A stretch of DNA of 64,000 bases from Spirosoma sp. SC4-14 (GTDB taxonomy: Bacteria; Bacteroidota; Bacteroidia; Cytophagales; Spirosomataceae). The notes under the pieces were generated by a model that was not told where the DNA came from, made no database searches, and saw nothing but the letters and a program-made list of their open reading frames with translations. The stretch spans positions 1,115,001-1,179,000 of the forward strand of contig NZ_CP147518.1 of assembly GCF_037201965.1 (NCBI RefSeq), read 5' to 3'. Shown one piece after another: positions 55,590 through 64,000 of this stretch (positions within the stretch are counted from its first letter, which is position 1; the number at the start of each line of letters is the position of its first letter). Made by a program: the position numbers and the translations under genes.

Positions 55590-58500
55590 ATGCCCGGTAT
55601 TATCAAACCCGAAGACATTTTTGATTTCCAGGGCTATCACGCCCAACTCCAGGCCCTCGATGCCGCCGGAGCCGACTGGGCCCAGCATACGCTGGCCTGG
55701 TTGCAGCGCATCCGAGCGGCCTATCAGGAGGCCGCCCGCCAACTCATTCCCCTCAAGGAGGATTTAGCCAAACTCAGCGTTACCAAAGACGGGGCCGATC
55801 GCCAGCTTGTCGACTATATCCAGAAAATCGGCCAGGTCGGTGCCAAACTGGAAACAGCCCGCAAAGCCGAAAAAGACCTGACCGAGGCCCAGCAACTCAA
55901 CGGGCAGGTGGTCACCGAGCTGACGGCTAAACTGGCCAGCCTCTTCCAACGCTATCAGGCCCTGGACCCCACCCAGAAAGACTACCAGAAGCAGCAAAAA
56001 GCCATTCTCCAGGAGGTCAAAACCGTGACCCGCGCCATCGATGCCCAGAGCAAAGCCCTCCAGGTGGCGAAATCGACCATCGTAGCCGCCGAAAATTCCT
56101 ACCTGGGTCTCAAGAAGCAAACGGCCGATCTCAAAAAACAGCTCGACTCGCTGGATAATGCCTACGACCGAACCACGGGCAAAATCAATCAGAACAACCG
56201 GGCTGCGGTGGCCCTCAATCAGCAGTACCAGAAGAATATCAGCCTGCTGACCAAGATTGAGCAGGGCCAGCGGGTCTATTCCCGCAATGTGGGCAATTAC
56301 CCCTCGGTGGGCGGGGCGGTAGGCGGTCTGGCCGGTAAAGCCGTCGGTACGACGCTGGCGCTGGCCGGGCTGGATACCGGTGTAGCGGCCCTGCAAAAAA
56401 TTGGCGAGGTAACGCTTCAGTTCGATTCGCTGGACTCGGCCCTGAAAGTGGTCTCCAATGACACGGCCGTCTTTACCCAGCGGCAGGCGATGCTCCAGCG
56501 GGTTTCGGATGATCTGGGCCAGGACCTCTCGGTGGTTGAAAAAAGCTACACCAACCTGACGGCTTCCAGCAAAGGCACGCGGCTGGAGGGGGAGGCCACT
56601 GACAAGATTTTTACCTCGGTGGTCGGCACGATGGGCCGGCTCAAGAAGTCCACCGAAGACACCGACGGGGCCCTGCTGGCCATTGCCCAGATGATGTCCA
56701 AGGGCACCATTCAGAGCGAAGAGCTGCGGGGGCAACTGGGTGAACGCATACCGGGGGCGTTCAACATCATGGCCCGCGCGCTGGGGGTAACCACCACCAA
56801 GCTAGGGGATATGCTCAAGAACGGGGAAGTGTTGGCCTCCGAGGCTCTGCCTAAGTTTGCCGCTGAACTAGAAAAGACCTTTAACCCCAATCATGAACGC
56901 CGGGTAGAGGGCCTGGCGGCTAATCTGGCCCGGCTTCGCAATGAAGGGGTCGAATGGGTAAAAAGCCTTGATATCGGGGATAAACTCGGTCAGTTCATTG
57001 GTTTGATTACTTCCGCTTCCCGCTCGGTTCGCAACCTGTTTAGTGATACGCAATTATCCGCGCAGGCGTTCGCTGATCAGTCCGATAAGGTGAACAGTCT
57101 CGAATCCAGTTTAGCGCCTTTGCTTTCCCGCTATGACGAACTCCAATCGAAGTCAAGCCTGACAGCCAAAGAGCAGAAGGAGCTACAGGGGATTGTCAAT
57201 GAGATGGCGGGGATCGTGCCCGCTGCGGCAACGGGCTTTGATCAGTACGGCAATGCGCTTGATGTTAACAAATCCAAAGTGATGGCCTTTGCCCAGGCCC
57301 AGCGTGAGTTGAATGCCGAGCTGAACAAGCAGGTCATTGCTGAGCTGAAAACCGATGCCTACAAGAACATTGGTCGTATCAACGCCAATCAACTCACGCT
57401 TCAGCGCGGCAAAGAAACTCAGCACATCGGCATGGGGGTCAACATTGAGGCCAATGTCAACCCGCAGCGGGCCAAGCAACTGGCCGACCAGAATAAGCAA
57501 TACACCCAGGAGGCGATTGCCTCGGCCCGGAAGCTGATGGCTGCGGGGGGTGAGGTCGATGGGGCACTGCGAGGGTTCATTGAACGTTCGGGCGATTTTG
57601 AAGCCAAACAACTGCTGCTCATCGATGACTACAACAAGAAGATCGCCCAAAAGCAGGCCGAAGCGGCCGTAGCGTTTCAGCGGGGAGAGAAGAGTAAATG
57701 GGAGGCTACCATCAAGGAAGCCACCAAACTCAAGGATCAACTCAACAAGATCCTCTATCCGACAACGGCCACCCAGTCTACCGCCAATGATAAGCCCCAG
57801 GTCAAACAATCCGAAATCGACAAGCGGCTGCGGGAGGCCCTGGGCAAGTCGCAGGCCGGTTCGGAGCAAGCGCTGGCCAGTCTGAGTAACCAGCGGCAGG
57901 ATGGGTTGCTGGATGAGCAGACGTTTATTGAGCAGCGGCTCAAGCTGACCCTGGAGGGCCTGGCTGAACGGCAGGCGTTACTGGAAAAATACGGCAAACA
58001 GGAGACCAAAGACTACCTGGCCATTCAGCAGGCCAAGCTCAAGGCCGATACCGACTACAAACGGGCTCAGCTCCAGCTTGATCTGAAGACGAGCAAAAGC
58101 AATACCGATGCCCAGGTGTCGGCGATCGAGGTGCAGCATGGTGAAGGGGGGCTATCGGCGATGGATTACGTCGAGCAGCGGCATAAGGCGCTTCAGGCGG
58201 GGTTGGAGCGGGAACTGGCGATTCTGAAGGAAGCAGGGCAGGCGGAAAGTCAACTCTACCGGGATACCCAAACCCGGCTGACCGAGGAACAGACTGATTA
58301 TCTGCGCAAACGGCTCAAAGCCGAGCAGAAAGCCTGGAACGAGGAGCTCGAGCAGACCAAAGACGCCGTTAAGGCCGTCAATGCGACACTGGGGGCCGAT
58401 TACCAAGAAAAGCTCCAGGCCCTGGAGCGGTATTATGCCGAAAAGCAGCGTACGGTTCAGTTGGATGTGGCCAAAGGCAAGCTGACGCCAACCGAGGGGG

Positions 58501-59702
58501 AAGCCCAGCTCTATGCCCTGCAACTGGCGCAGTTGCAGGAATCGCTGCGGGTGACGGAGGAAACCTACCACAAAGACAGTGATCTGAGCAAGGGTCTCTA
58601 CGATAGTAAGATCGAGCAGCTTAAAAACTATCGGGATTATGCCATGCTCAATGCCCAGGAGATGGAAGCGGCTAACAAGGCCATTGCCGAACTGGAAAAG
58701 GCGCGGGACGCTGAGCAACTGGAGCTCAAAAAGAAGTTCAACAAAGAGCAGGCCGAGAATGGCATGCAGCAGAGTGATCTGGAAACGGATCATGAGCTAA
58801 AAAACATCGAGAAGGCCAAACAGAAACGGGATGAACTACTGAAGCTGGGGGCTGATTTCGCCAGCAAACTGGGAGAAACGACCTTCGCCCTGGTTTCGGG
58901 CAACTACGAACGGGAAAGCCAGCAGTTAGAAGCCCAGCACGACAACGAGCTAAAGCTGGCGGGGGACAATGCGGATGCCAAGCAGAAGATTGAGGAGAAC
59001 TACGCCAAACGCAAAGCCGAACTAGCCCGCAAGCAGGCGATTGCCGACCGGGAGCAGGCCCTGTTCAACATTGCCCTGTCGACGGCCATGGGGGTAGCCT
59101 CGGTACTGTCGACCGGTGGCGGCACCCACTACGCCGATCTGGGTATTTCGGCGGGCATTCTGACCGCGTTCGTTATTGCCACGGGGGCCCTGGAAGCCGC
59201 TGCGGTGCTGGCCAAACCGCTACCGGCCTACAAAGACGGCAAGCTGGCCAGCGATACCTATTCGGGTCTGGCCCTGGCGGGGGAGGCCGGGGCCGAGCTG
59301 CTCATCGACCGGGAAGGCTATAGCCAGGTCTTCGACAAACCGACCCTGTTTACCACCCAACCGGGGGACCGGGTCTTCACGGCCACCGAAACGGCGGCAC
59401 TGATGGCCTCCTGGCGGCAACCGGCGATGGGGGATTCCTGGCAGCAGGCCATCCAATGGAATCAGCAGACGGCCGATACGCTTCAGCGCAGCCGCCAGGC
59501 GGGGGCTCAGTTGAGTGTACAGCAGGCCATGGCCACGGCTCCGGCCGCCATGACGCCCCGGCAGTTTCAGGCGGCCTTCCTGGCGGCCTGGGAACAGGCC
59601 CCCCGTCAGGAAACCCATATCGATTTCGAGGGCATGAAAGAGGGCATTCGCCGTCACCTGCATTGGCAGGAACGGGTTGAAAAACGCAATCGTTTCTGGT
59701 AA
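55590..59702 (+). CDS. Phage tape-measure-type protein
   Basis: 1370 residues from MPGIIKPEDIFDFQGYHAQL; the frame can be read 34 codons further up, but only from a TTG. The N-terminal third has a long coiled coil. Residues about 240-460 are the tape-measure N-terminal domain (QMMSKGTIQSEELRGQLGER, IPGAFNIMARALGVTTTKL, EALPKFAAELEKTF). The rest is very charged coiled coil, with hydrophobic segments near 1150-1200 (LSTAMGVASVLSTGG, AGILTAFVIATGALEAAAVL). In tailed phages this protein sets tail length and helps DNA entry. Here no other tail, head or terminase genes are visible. GC-rich compared with the genes at 48-50 kb. Confidence 0.85.
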   Translation: MPGIIKPEDIFDFQGYHAQLQALDAAGADWAQHTLAWLQRIRAAYQEAARQLIPLKEDLAKLSVTKDGADRQLVDYIQKIGQVGAKLETARKAEKDLTEAQQLNGQVVTELTAKLASLFQRYQALDPTQKDYQKQQKAILQEVKTVTRAIDAQSKALQVAKSTIVAAENSYLGLKKQTADLKKQLDSLDNAYDRTTGKINQNNRAAVALNQQYQKNISLLTKIEQGQRVYSRNVGNYPSVGGAVGGLAGKAVGTTLALAGLDTGVAALQKIGEVTLQFDSLDSALKVVSNDTAVFTQRQAMLQRVSDDLGQDLSVVEKSYTNLTASSKGTRLEGEATDKIFTSVVGTMGRLKKSTEDTDGALLAIAQMMSKGTIQSEELRGQLGERIPGAFNIMARALGVTTTKLGDMLKNGEVLASEALPKFAAELEKTFNPNHERRVEGLAANLARLRNEGVEWVKSLDIGDKLGQFIGLITSASRSVRNLFSDTQLSAQAFADQSDKVNSLESSLAPLLSRYDELQSKSSLTAKEQKELQGIVNEMAGIVPAAATGFDQYGNALDVNKSKVMAFAQAQRELNAELNKQVIAELKTDAYKNIGRINANQLTLQRGKETQHIGMGVNIEANVNPQRAKQLADQNKQYTQEAIASARKLMAAGGEVDGALRGFIERSGDFEAKQLLLIDDYNKKIAQKQAEAAVAFQRGEKSKWEATIKEATKLKDQLNKILYPTTATQSTANDKPQVKQSEIDKRLREALGKSQAGSEQALASLSNQRQDGLLDEQTFIEQRLKLTLEGLAERQALLEKYGKQETKDYLAIQQAKLKADTDYKRAQLQLDLKTSKSNTDAQVSAIEVQHGEGGLSAMDYVEQRHKALQAGLERELAILKEAGQAESQLYRDTQTRLTEEQTDYLRKRLKAEQKAWNEELEQTKDAVKAVNATLGADYQEKLQALERYYAEKQRTVQLDVAKGKLTPTEGEAQLYALQLAQLQESLRVTEETYHKDSDLSKGLYDSKIEQLKNYRDYAMLNAQEMEAANKAIAELEKARDAEQLELKKKFNKEQAENGMQQSDLETDHELKNIEKAKQKRDELLKLGADFASKLGETTFALVSGNYERESQQLEAQHDNELKLAGDNADAKQKIEENYAKRKAELARKQAIADREQALFNIALSTAMGVASVLSTGGGTHYADLGISAGILTAFVIATGALEAAAVLAKPLPAYKDGKLASDTYSGLALAGEAGAELLIDREGYSQVFDKPTLFTTQPGDRVFTATETAALMASWRQPAMGDSWQQAIQWNQQTADTLQRSRQAGAQLSVQQAMATAPAAMTPRQFQAAFLAAWEQAPRQETHIDFEGMKEGIRRHLHWQERVEKRNRFW

Positions 59703-59719
59703 CTTAATCACCCTAGTCT

Positions 59720-60505
59720 ATGCTTACCCTACCGGTTAGTGAAGCGCTGACGCTTCGCTTGTATGATTCGATTAAAGAGCTGCCTACCTGGCTGCACCTG
59801 GAAGCGCGGCAGTACGCCATTCTCCAGTCGGCGCTGGCCACCACGGCCGAGGAACTTTCCCGCCGTGGGGAGCGGCTGGCCCTGCTGGAGCAGTACGGGC
59901 TGAAGGCCGAGCACCAGTTAGAAAGCTACAATTACCAGCTCTCGGCGCGGCTGTTGGCCGAGGGTTACAACCCCTACGAACTGGAATGGGCCTGCTACCT
60001 GCAGGCGATCAATGACAGCCCGCTTGGGGATTATTCGGAGGATGAGCTGGTGGCGCGCCTAACGAGGCTGAAGCAGCAGGGGCTTGCTGGCTCGGTTATC
60101 GAGTCCTCGCTGGCTTCGATTAAGCAGCGGCTGCTGGTCGAAACCAAACGGTATTATCCCCGTCGGCTGGGCAGCGGTCACTACAACCAGCTTCAGCGGC
60201 AGAAGAGCTACGCCCTGGCGCTGGCGGCCTACTATGAGTCAGCCAGTGAAGCGGCCGTTCAGGCCCTGGAGGGGGCGCTGCTAAGTGTGCTCCGTTCGGA
60301 GCCGCCGGTTAACCTGCTGGACGGTCCGGGCAACGGGCTGGTGAGCCTGGAGAAGTCGCAGTTTCGGCTCTACACGAGTTTATCCGAAAGCGGCTGTCCG
60401 GCCCCGGATCAGCTATCGGTCTATGCCTTCTACGGCTGGATCGAAGTACTCGAAGAACGTTACGAACGCCAGCAGGCGGCCTTACATAAACCCAACAGCA
60501 ACTAA
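59720..60505 (+). CDS. Hypothetical protein of the tape-measure module
   Basis: 261 residues, mostly helical, no signal peptide or membrane helix. Segments include LHLEARQYAILQSALATTAE and DQLSVYAFYGWIEVLEERYE. No family recognised. It starts 17 bases after the tape-measure gene and ends 17 bases before the next one, so the three form one operon. Confidence 0.65.
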   Translation: MLTLPVSEALTLRLYDSIKELPTWLHLEARQYAILQSALATTAEELSRRGERLALLEQYGLKAEHQLESYNYQLSARLLAEGYNPYELEWACYLQAINDSPLGDYSEDELVARLTRLKQQGLAGSVIESSLASIKQRLLVETKRYYPRRLGSGHYNQLQRQKSYALALAAYYESASEAAVQALEGALLSVLRSEPPVNLLDGPGNGLVSLEKSQFRLYTSLSESGCPAPDQLSVYAFYGWIEVLEERYERQQAALHKPNSN

Positions 60506-60522
60506 CTCACATAAACTATACA

Positions 60523-60837
60523 ATGTACATGATCAGTGAATCAGCGATGCAAGTGATTGACCAGTTTGGTCAGCAGGAGGGGGCGCGGCTAGAGCGGGCC
60601 GCTTATCAGGAGACGGTGGGGCAACTTCGGCGGGTGTTGAGCCAGCTACTAGCCCAGGAGCGGGTAAGGGAAGCGGATTTACTGGCCCTGGAGGGGCTGC
60701 TACCGGGCACGCTGGGGCTGTTGGCCGACGCCAGCGGCCAAAGCGCGGAGGCTTTTGGGGCGCAGTTGCGGGCGGGTCTGGTGCTGTCGTACCAACTACG
60801 GAAAGGCTTGGAGGGGTTGCGCTCGGTTTGCGGCTGA
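60523..60837 (+). CDS. Small helical protein of the tape-measure module
   Basis: 104 residues, all helical (EGARLERAAYQETVGQLRRV, LLALEGLLPGTLGLLADASG). No family recognised. The start may be the second ATG, two codons on. Operon with the genes on both sides. Confidence 0.55.
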   Translation: MYMISESAMQVIDQFGQQEGARLERAAYQETVGQLRRVLSQLLAQERVREADLLALEGLLPGTLGLLADASGQSAEAFGAQLRAGLVLSYQLRKGLEGLRSVCG

Positions 60838-60930
60838 GCAGCGGCAGGGGCCACAAAAAAGCATGCGGATGGGGGCTAGGCAATCCGCTCGGAATTGGGT
60901 ACCTTAAGGCAGTAAACAACCCGGATTTTT

Positions 60931-61254
60931 ATGGCCCGTTTTCTGCGATTTCAACTCTACGGCGACCCCGGCCGTAGCCACTATTCCCCCCTTCATGCCG
61001 ACATCGAAGTAGCTGATGCCCCCGCTCTGGGGTATGGGCAACCGGTTCGGGTAGGGGATGAGGGGGAGGATCCGGCCCGCTGGCCCGAGTACGTGGTGGC
61101 CCATCTGCTTCATTTGAAACAGGAGGCTGATGCTTTAATGCCCGGCCGGAATCACATCATTTACGAAGTCTACCTGGCGCGGCCGGAGCAGTGGCCATTG
61201 TTTGATGTCCCCGAATCGTTTAAGCAAGTCAGCGAGGGAGACGAATTATGGTAA
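60931..61254 (+). CDS. Small hypothetical protein, end of the tape-measure module
   Basis: 107 residues. Begins ARFLRFQLYGDPGRSHYSPL and continues with VADAPALGYGQPVRVGDEGE, a compact alpha/beta pattern; no family recognised. It lies 93 bases after the previous gene. Hairpins and an iteron-like copy follow it. Confidence 0.55.
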   Translation: MARFLRFQLYGDPGRSHYSPLHADIEVADAPALGYGQPVRVGDEGEDPARWPEYVVAHLLHLKQEADALMPGRNHIIYEVYLARPEQWPLFDVPESFKQVSEGDELW

Positions 61255-61354
61255 ATCGAAGGTATCGGCCTCCTCAAATGACCATGTTCTAGATCGCTGC
61301 TCCGGGCCATGAATGCCCCTGTAGTACCCTGCGGTAAATTGCCTGGCCTTAGCG

Positions 61355-61409
61355 ACGGTGGCAAGCTGGCAAAACACGGTGGCAAACCGTTTTGCCAGCT
61401 TGCCACCGT
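61355..61409. repeat. Long hairpin with a third repeat copy in its loop
   Basis: Perfect 21-bp arms at 61355-61375 and 61389-61409. The loop 61376-61388 repeats the beginning of the left arm (ACGGTGGCAA). A second, smaller hairpin with perfect 9-bp arms (AAATTCGTA) lies at 61471-61494. No T run follows either one, so this is not an ordinary terminator. Confidence 0.75.
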
Positions 61410-61618
61410 CCGCTGAATAGTAATTAAGCCTGATTCGTAGCTGCTTTATTGGGGCCGGGCGGTTGAGTTAAAATTCGTAGCGTGGTACGAATTTAGGCCC
61501 TCATCGGAATCCGGTTTCGCTACTAGCCTGTGGCTAAGCTTAGCGGCTGTTTTAAAAATGTTGTCGATTTGCTGTCACTGGCGTCACTCTCGTCATAAAG
61601 GGGAGCCAGGACCGAACG

Positions 61619-61634
61619 TGTCCCAAATTAACCG
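61619..61634 (+). repeat. Isolated copy of the iteron-like repeat
   Basis: TGTCCCAAATTAACCG, identical over 16 bases to copies 1-3 in the rep-like gene some 15 kb away. It is in the non-coding stretch 61255-61864 after the tape-measure module, so it may mark the end or a second site of the same element. Apart from this copy and the hairpins listed separately, that stretch holds nothing recognised. Confidence 0.8.
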
Positions 61635-61864
61635 GCATTTAGTAGGGCGGTAAAGCAACTGTATAGATCAATTAACTAGTATCAACTCTACTCATCAGTG
61701 AGACCCTGTTTTCGCAAAATTCAGATTGCGCATGGGATCGGTCGTTCGGGTATGAGTGCCGGGCCGGTGTCTTGAAGCAGGGTGAACTCGCTGGCTAGAA
61801 AGCGGGAAACCGCCTGATAAATAAGTAAAGGCAGTATTACCCGTTGTTACCAGCGATTAGCGAC

Positions 61865-62719
61865 CTAGAAATAAGTCGTTTGCAGGTACTCCCGTAGCGA
61901 AGTTGGCTTGCGACCCAGTAGACGTTCGAGGGTATCGCTCGTGCCAGCCAGCATGCCCGCTTTGGCGGCCGCACCCCACTGGGCTAAGAAGGTGGCCACG
62001 ACTTCAGGGAAGCCAGCGGCTACTTTCTGAGCGATGTAAGGCGCTAGCTCACTGTTTTGGTAGGCGATAGGCCTGCCCGCTAACGAGGAGAATTCACGGG
62101 CGATGTCGGCAAACGAATAGGCTTCACTCCCCGACAGAGTATACTCCTGGTTGTCGTGTCCTTCGCTGGTCAGCAGGGAGGCTGTGGCAGCGGCTAGCTC
62201 GGTCCGCTTAACGAAAGCGATCTTGCCATCGCCCGCCGGGAAACGGATCTCGGTGTCCGGCACCTCGTTACCAATCAAGTATCCAAGACCTTCAAAGTAA
62301 TAGCCGTTTTTGAGAATGGTATACACCAAGCCAGACGCTTTGAGGTAGGCTTCCGTGGCCAGGTCGCTTTCGGTAACCTCAGGCATGACAAAATCAGTGC
62401 TGCGCTGGATGCTAGTGTAAAAAAGATGCTTCACCCCGGCTTGCACCGCAGCATCGATAACATTGCGGTGCTGGCGCATCCGGTCGGTAAAGGCCACGGC
62501 CGAAACCAGCAGCACCTTCTCGATGCCCTGAAAGGCCTGCACCAGCGCGGGGTAGTCAACATAATCGGCTTGCCGCACGTCAATGCCCTGCTTCATCAGA
62601 TCGGTGGCTTTACTGAGATTGCGCACCAGGGCAGCAATTTTTGTGGCTGGGGTGGTTTTGAGCAAAAAGTCGATGGTTTGGTGGCCTAGCCCACCAGTAG
62701 CTCCCGTTACTAGAATCAT
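61865..62719 (-). CDS. NmrA-like/SDR NAD(P)-binding oxidoreductase
   Basis: 284 residues. Rossmann dinucleotide motif TGATGGLGHQ at the N-terminus, then VDYPALVQAFQGIEKVLLVS. Later YTSIQRSTDF and FAGR-type end segments are those of atypical SDRs of the NmrA/quinone-reductase 2 (QorB-like) group. It probably reduces a quinone or reactive aldehyde, or senses redox state. It is transcribed divergently from an HxlR regulator, the usual pairing for this type of gene. Confidence 0.87.
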   Translation of the reverse strand: MILVTGATGGLGHQTIDFLLKTTPATKIAALVRNLSKATDLMKQGIDVRQADYVDYPALVQAFQGIEKVLLVSAVAFTDRMRQHRNVIDAAVQAGVKHLFYTSIQRSTDFVMPEVTESDLATEAYLKASGLVYTILKNGYYFEGLGYLIGNEVPDTEIRFPAGDGKIAFVKRTELAAATASLLTSEGHDNQEYTLSGSEAYSFADIAREFSSLAGRPIAYQNSELAPYIAQKVAAGFPEVVATFLAQWGAAAKAGMLAGTSDTLERLLGRKPTSLREYLQTTYF

Positions 62720-62748
62720 AGTAAAATGAAATAAAAATCCGTGTATAT

Positions 62749-62804
62749 TTACTTGCTATTTGCAAGTGCAAATGTAATCTAATTCACTTGCGAATAGCAA
62801 GTAA
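62749..62804. promoter_or_regulatory. Long palindromic operator between the oxidoreductase and hxlR-type genes
   Basis: Arms 62749-62768 and 62785-62804 match at 19 of 20 positions; each arm also has an inner short palindrome (ACTTGC...GCAAGT). It fills the middle of the 103-bp divergent gap. It is the likely binding site of the HxlR-family dimer, controlling both promoters. Confidence 0.75.
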
Positions 62805-62822
62805 TGACACAATCTATTTATT

Positions 62823-63239
62823 ATGAAAGCATTTAAACAGAGGTCTACTTGTCCTATCAGCACAGCACTCGATGTGCTGGGGGATAAATGGAGCCTGCTC
62901 ATTCTGCGGGATATAGTGTTTGCGGGGAAGTCTACTTATGGGGAATTTCAACAGTCAGCGGAAAAAATGGCGACTAACGTGCTGGCCGACCGCCTGGCGG
63001 TGCTGGAGTCGCAAGGCCTCTTAAGCAAGGCTGTGGCTATGGATAAGAAATCGAAGTTCACCTACCGCCTGACCGAAAAAGGAGTTGATACGATTCCCAT
63101 TCTTATGGAACTCCTATTGTGGGGAAGCCAGCATGGGCCCAGCGTTGTCGAGGCTGGCTTGCTGGAAGAACTTCAGGCTGGGAAAGAGTCGGTCGTTGCG
63201 AAGTACCAACGGCTGGCTCGTGAAAAGGCCCTGGCCTAA
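62823..63239 (+). CDS. HxlR-family transcriptional regulator
   Basis: 138 residues. Starts MKAFKQRSTCPISTALDVLG with the conserved Cys10 near the N-terminus that acts as redox sensor in HypR/QorR-type members. Then WSLLILRDIVFAGKSTYGEF and the winged HTH (MATNVLADRLAVLESQGLLS, wing KFTYRLTEKG). It likely represses the divergent oxidoreductase gene until oxidised. Confidence 0.92.
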   Translation: MKAFKQRSTCPISTALDVLGDKWSLLILRDIVFAGKSTYGEFQQSAEKMATNVLADRLAVLESQGLLSKAVAMDKKSKFTYRLTEKGVDTIPILMELLLWGSQHGPSVVEAGLLEELQAGKESVVAKYQRLAREKALA

Positions 63240-63524
63240 CCAGGGGTGGTGCGCCCAGGTGGCTTGCCTTATATTTCCCATTTTCGACCTGGTAAATACG
63301 CTGGACGGGTTGGGGATTCCGTCCGGTATCAAATTGATTGGTTAATTGGTTGTTCTCCTTCTATGAACAGTCTCAGAAAAAGGCTCAAACTTGAGACGGG
63401 GAGCTTTCATGAATCTGCTTCTCCAATGGGACGTTTAAAAAGACGGTAGTTAGCCTGACGTTTCGTACTTTGGCTATCATATAGAAAATTATACAACTGG
63501 TCAGATCTAGTTTGTGACGAGAGA

Positions 63525-63920
63525 ATGAAGAAAATACTTTTAGCCATTTTAACCTGCTGGTTGGTTGGCGAACGGGCCGCGAAAGCTCAAATTATGGTAG
63601 GGAGCATTAATGTTGACAGTCTGGATATTCAGTACATTGAGTTAATTGGCTTTAATCGATCTAATTGGGAAGCTAGTGTCTGGATTGACTTCGGCCGGAA
63701 TTATAATGCTAGTAAATCAAGCGAGTTTTTGAAGCCCATTAACGATCATGAAAGGGTACGTTTTGCTTCTGTCGTTGAAGCGCTGAACTATGTTTATAAA
63801 AATGGCTGGGAGTTAGTAAACGTGTATATACCATCCCCTAATGCTCCTGGCCAGTTTCATGATGCTCCTCGCCATTATGTATTACAGCGGAAAAGTCAAG
63901 CTGTAAAAAGAATTGACTAA
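63525..63920 (+). CDS. Small secreted protein
   Basis: 131 residues with a signal peptide (MKKILLAILTCWLVGERAAKA). The mature part has an alpha/beta pattern, SLDIQYIELIGFN, then VEALNYVYKNGWELVNVYIP and HYVLQRK, which recalls DUF4177-like small proteins (helix, then GWELV strand, then YVLKR strand). No function known. The 63240-63524 stretch before it has no supported gene. Confidence 0.65.
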   Translation: MKKILLAILTCWLVGERAAKAQIMVGSINVDSLDIQYIELIGFNRSNWEASVWIDFGRNYNASKSSEFLKPINDHERVRFASVVEALNYVYKNGWELVNVYIPSPNAPGQFHDAPRHYVLQRKSQAVKRID

Positions 63921-64000
63921 CTGATGTTATTTGTTTTAGTTTAACATATTGCCAGTGGCTGTTGCAAAAATCGGTAGAGGGTTGAAAAAACAATTTCGGT

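Noticed and set aside
55764..56735. 323-residue open frame on the minus strand inside the tape-measure gene
   Set aside because: The plus strand has a clear tape-measure domain; the antisense frame is a GC-rich shadow.
63246..63449. 67-residue plus-strand open frame
   Set aside because: No motif, composition unlike the neighbours, and no start context; left out as noise.

Overview
The window looks like the chromosome of a Bacteroidota bacterium of the Cytophagales, most like Spirosoma or a close relative (the genus is inference). The signs are one partial and two complete SusC/SusD outer-membrane uptake pairs, a secreted metalloprotease with a type IX secretion C-terminal sorting domain, Bacteroidota-type lipoproteins, a DUF4468-type protein, and start sites mostly without Shine-Dalgarno sequences.

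Layout. Positions 1-6657 are a SUS-type operon: 3' end of susC, susD, two lipoproteins and an M43 zinc protease. Positions 6658-9112 hold small secreted proteins and a second, truncated copy of the protease's sorting domain. Positions 9277-11363 are a decayed IS3-family element split by an IS5-family element; the original insertion point and 3-bp target duplication can be rebuilt exactly. Positions 12022-16470 are a complete SusC/SusD pair, followed by an OmpA-family protein, endonuclease III, a DUF4468 protein, an unknown protein, an MscS-type channel and a glycerophosphodiesterase/alkaline phosphatase fusion (to 25385). A third SusC/SusD pair (25942-30699) faces a ThuA-domain protein across a bidirectional hairpin terminator.

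Positions 31994-42513 are a defence island: a complete type I restriction-modification operon (hsdR-hsdM-hsdS) with an unknown small gene behind it, then, on the other strand, a Thoeris system made of a SIR2-SLOG effector between two different TIR proteins, with a divergent WYL-domain regulator.

Positions 42921-61640 look like an unusual integrated element: a tyrosine integrase, an excisionase-like HTH protein, a replication-initiator-like protein whose gene carries an array of iteron-like DNA repeats, many small unknown genes, a second tyrosine recombinase that has lost key catalytic residues, and a GC-rich module with a phage tape-measure-type protein and three small genes but no recognisable capsid, portal or terminase. 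The same 16-bp repeat recurs downstream of the tape-measure module, and a diverged copy lies upstream of it. This is the best candidate here for an undescribed system. The window ends with a divergent NmrA-like oxidoreductase/HxlR regulator pair around a long palindrome and a small secreted protein. I saw no tRNA, rRNA or CRISPR array.
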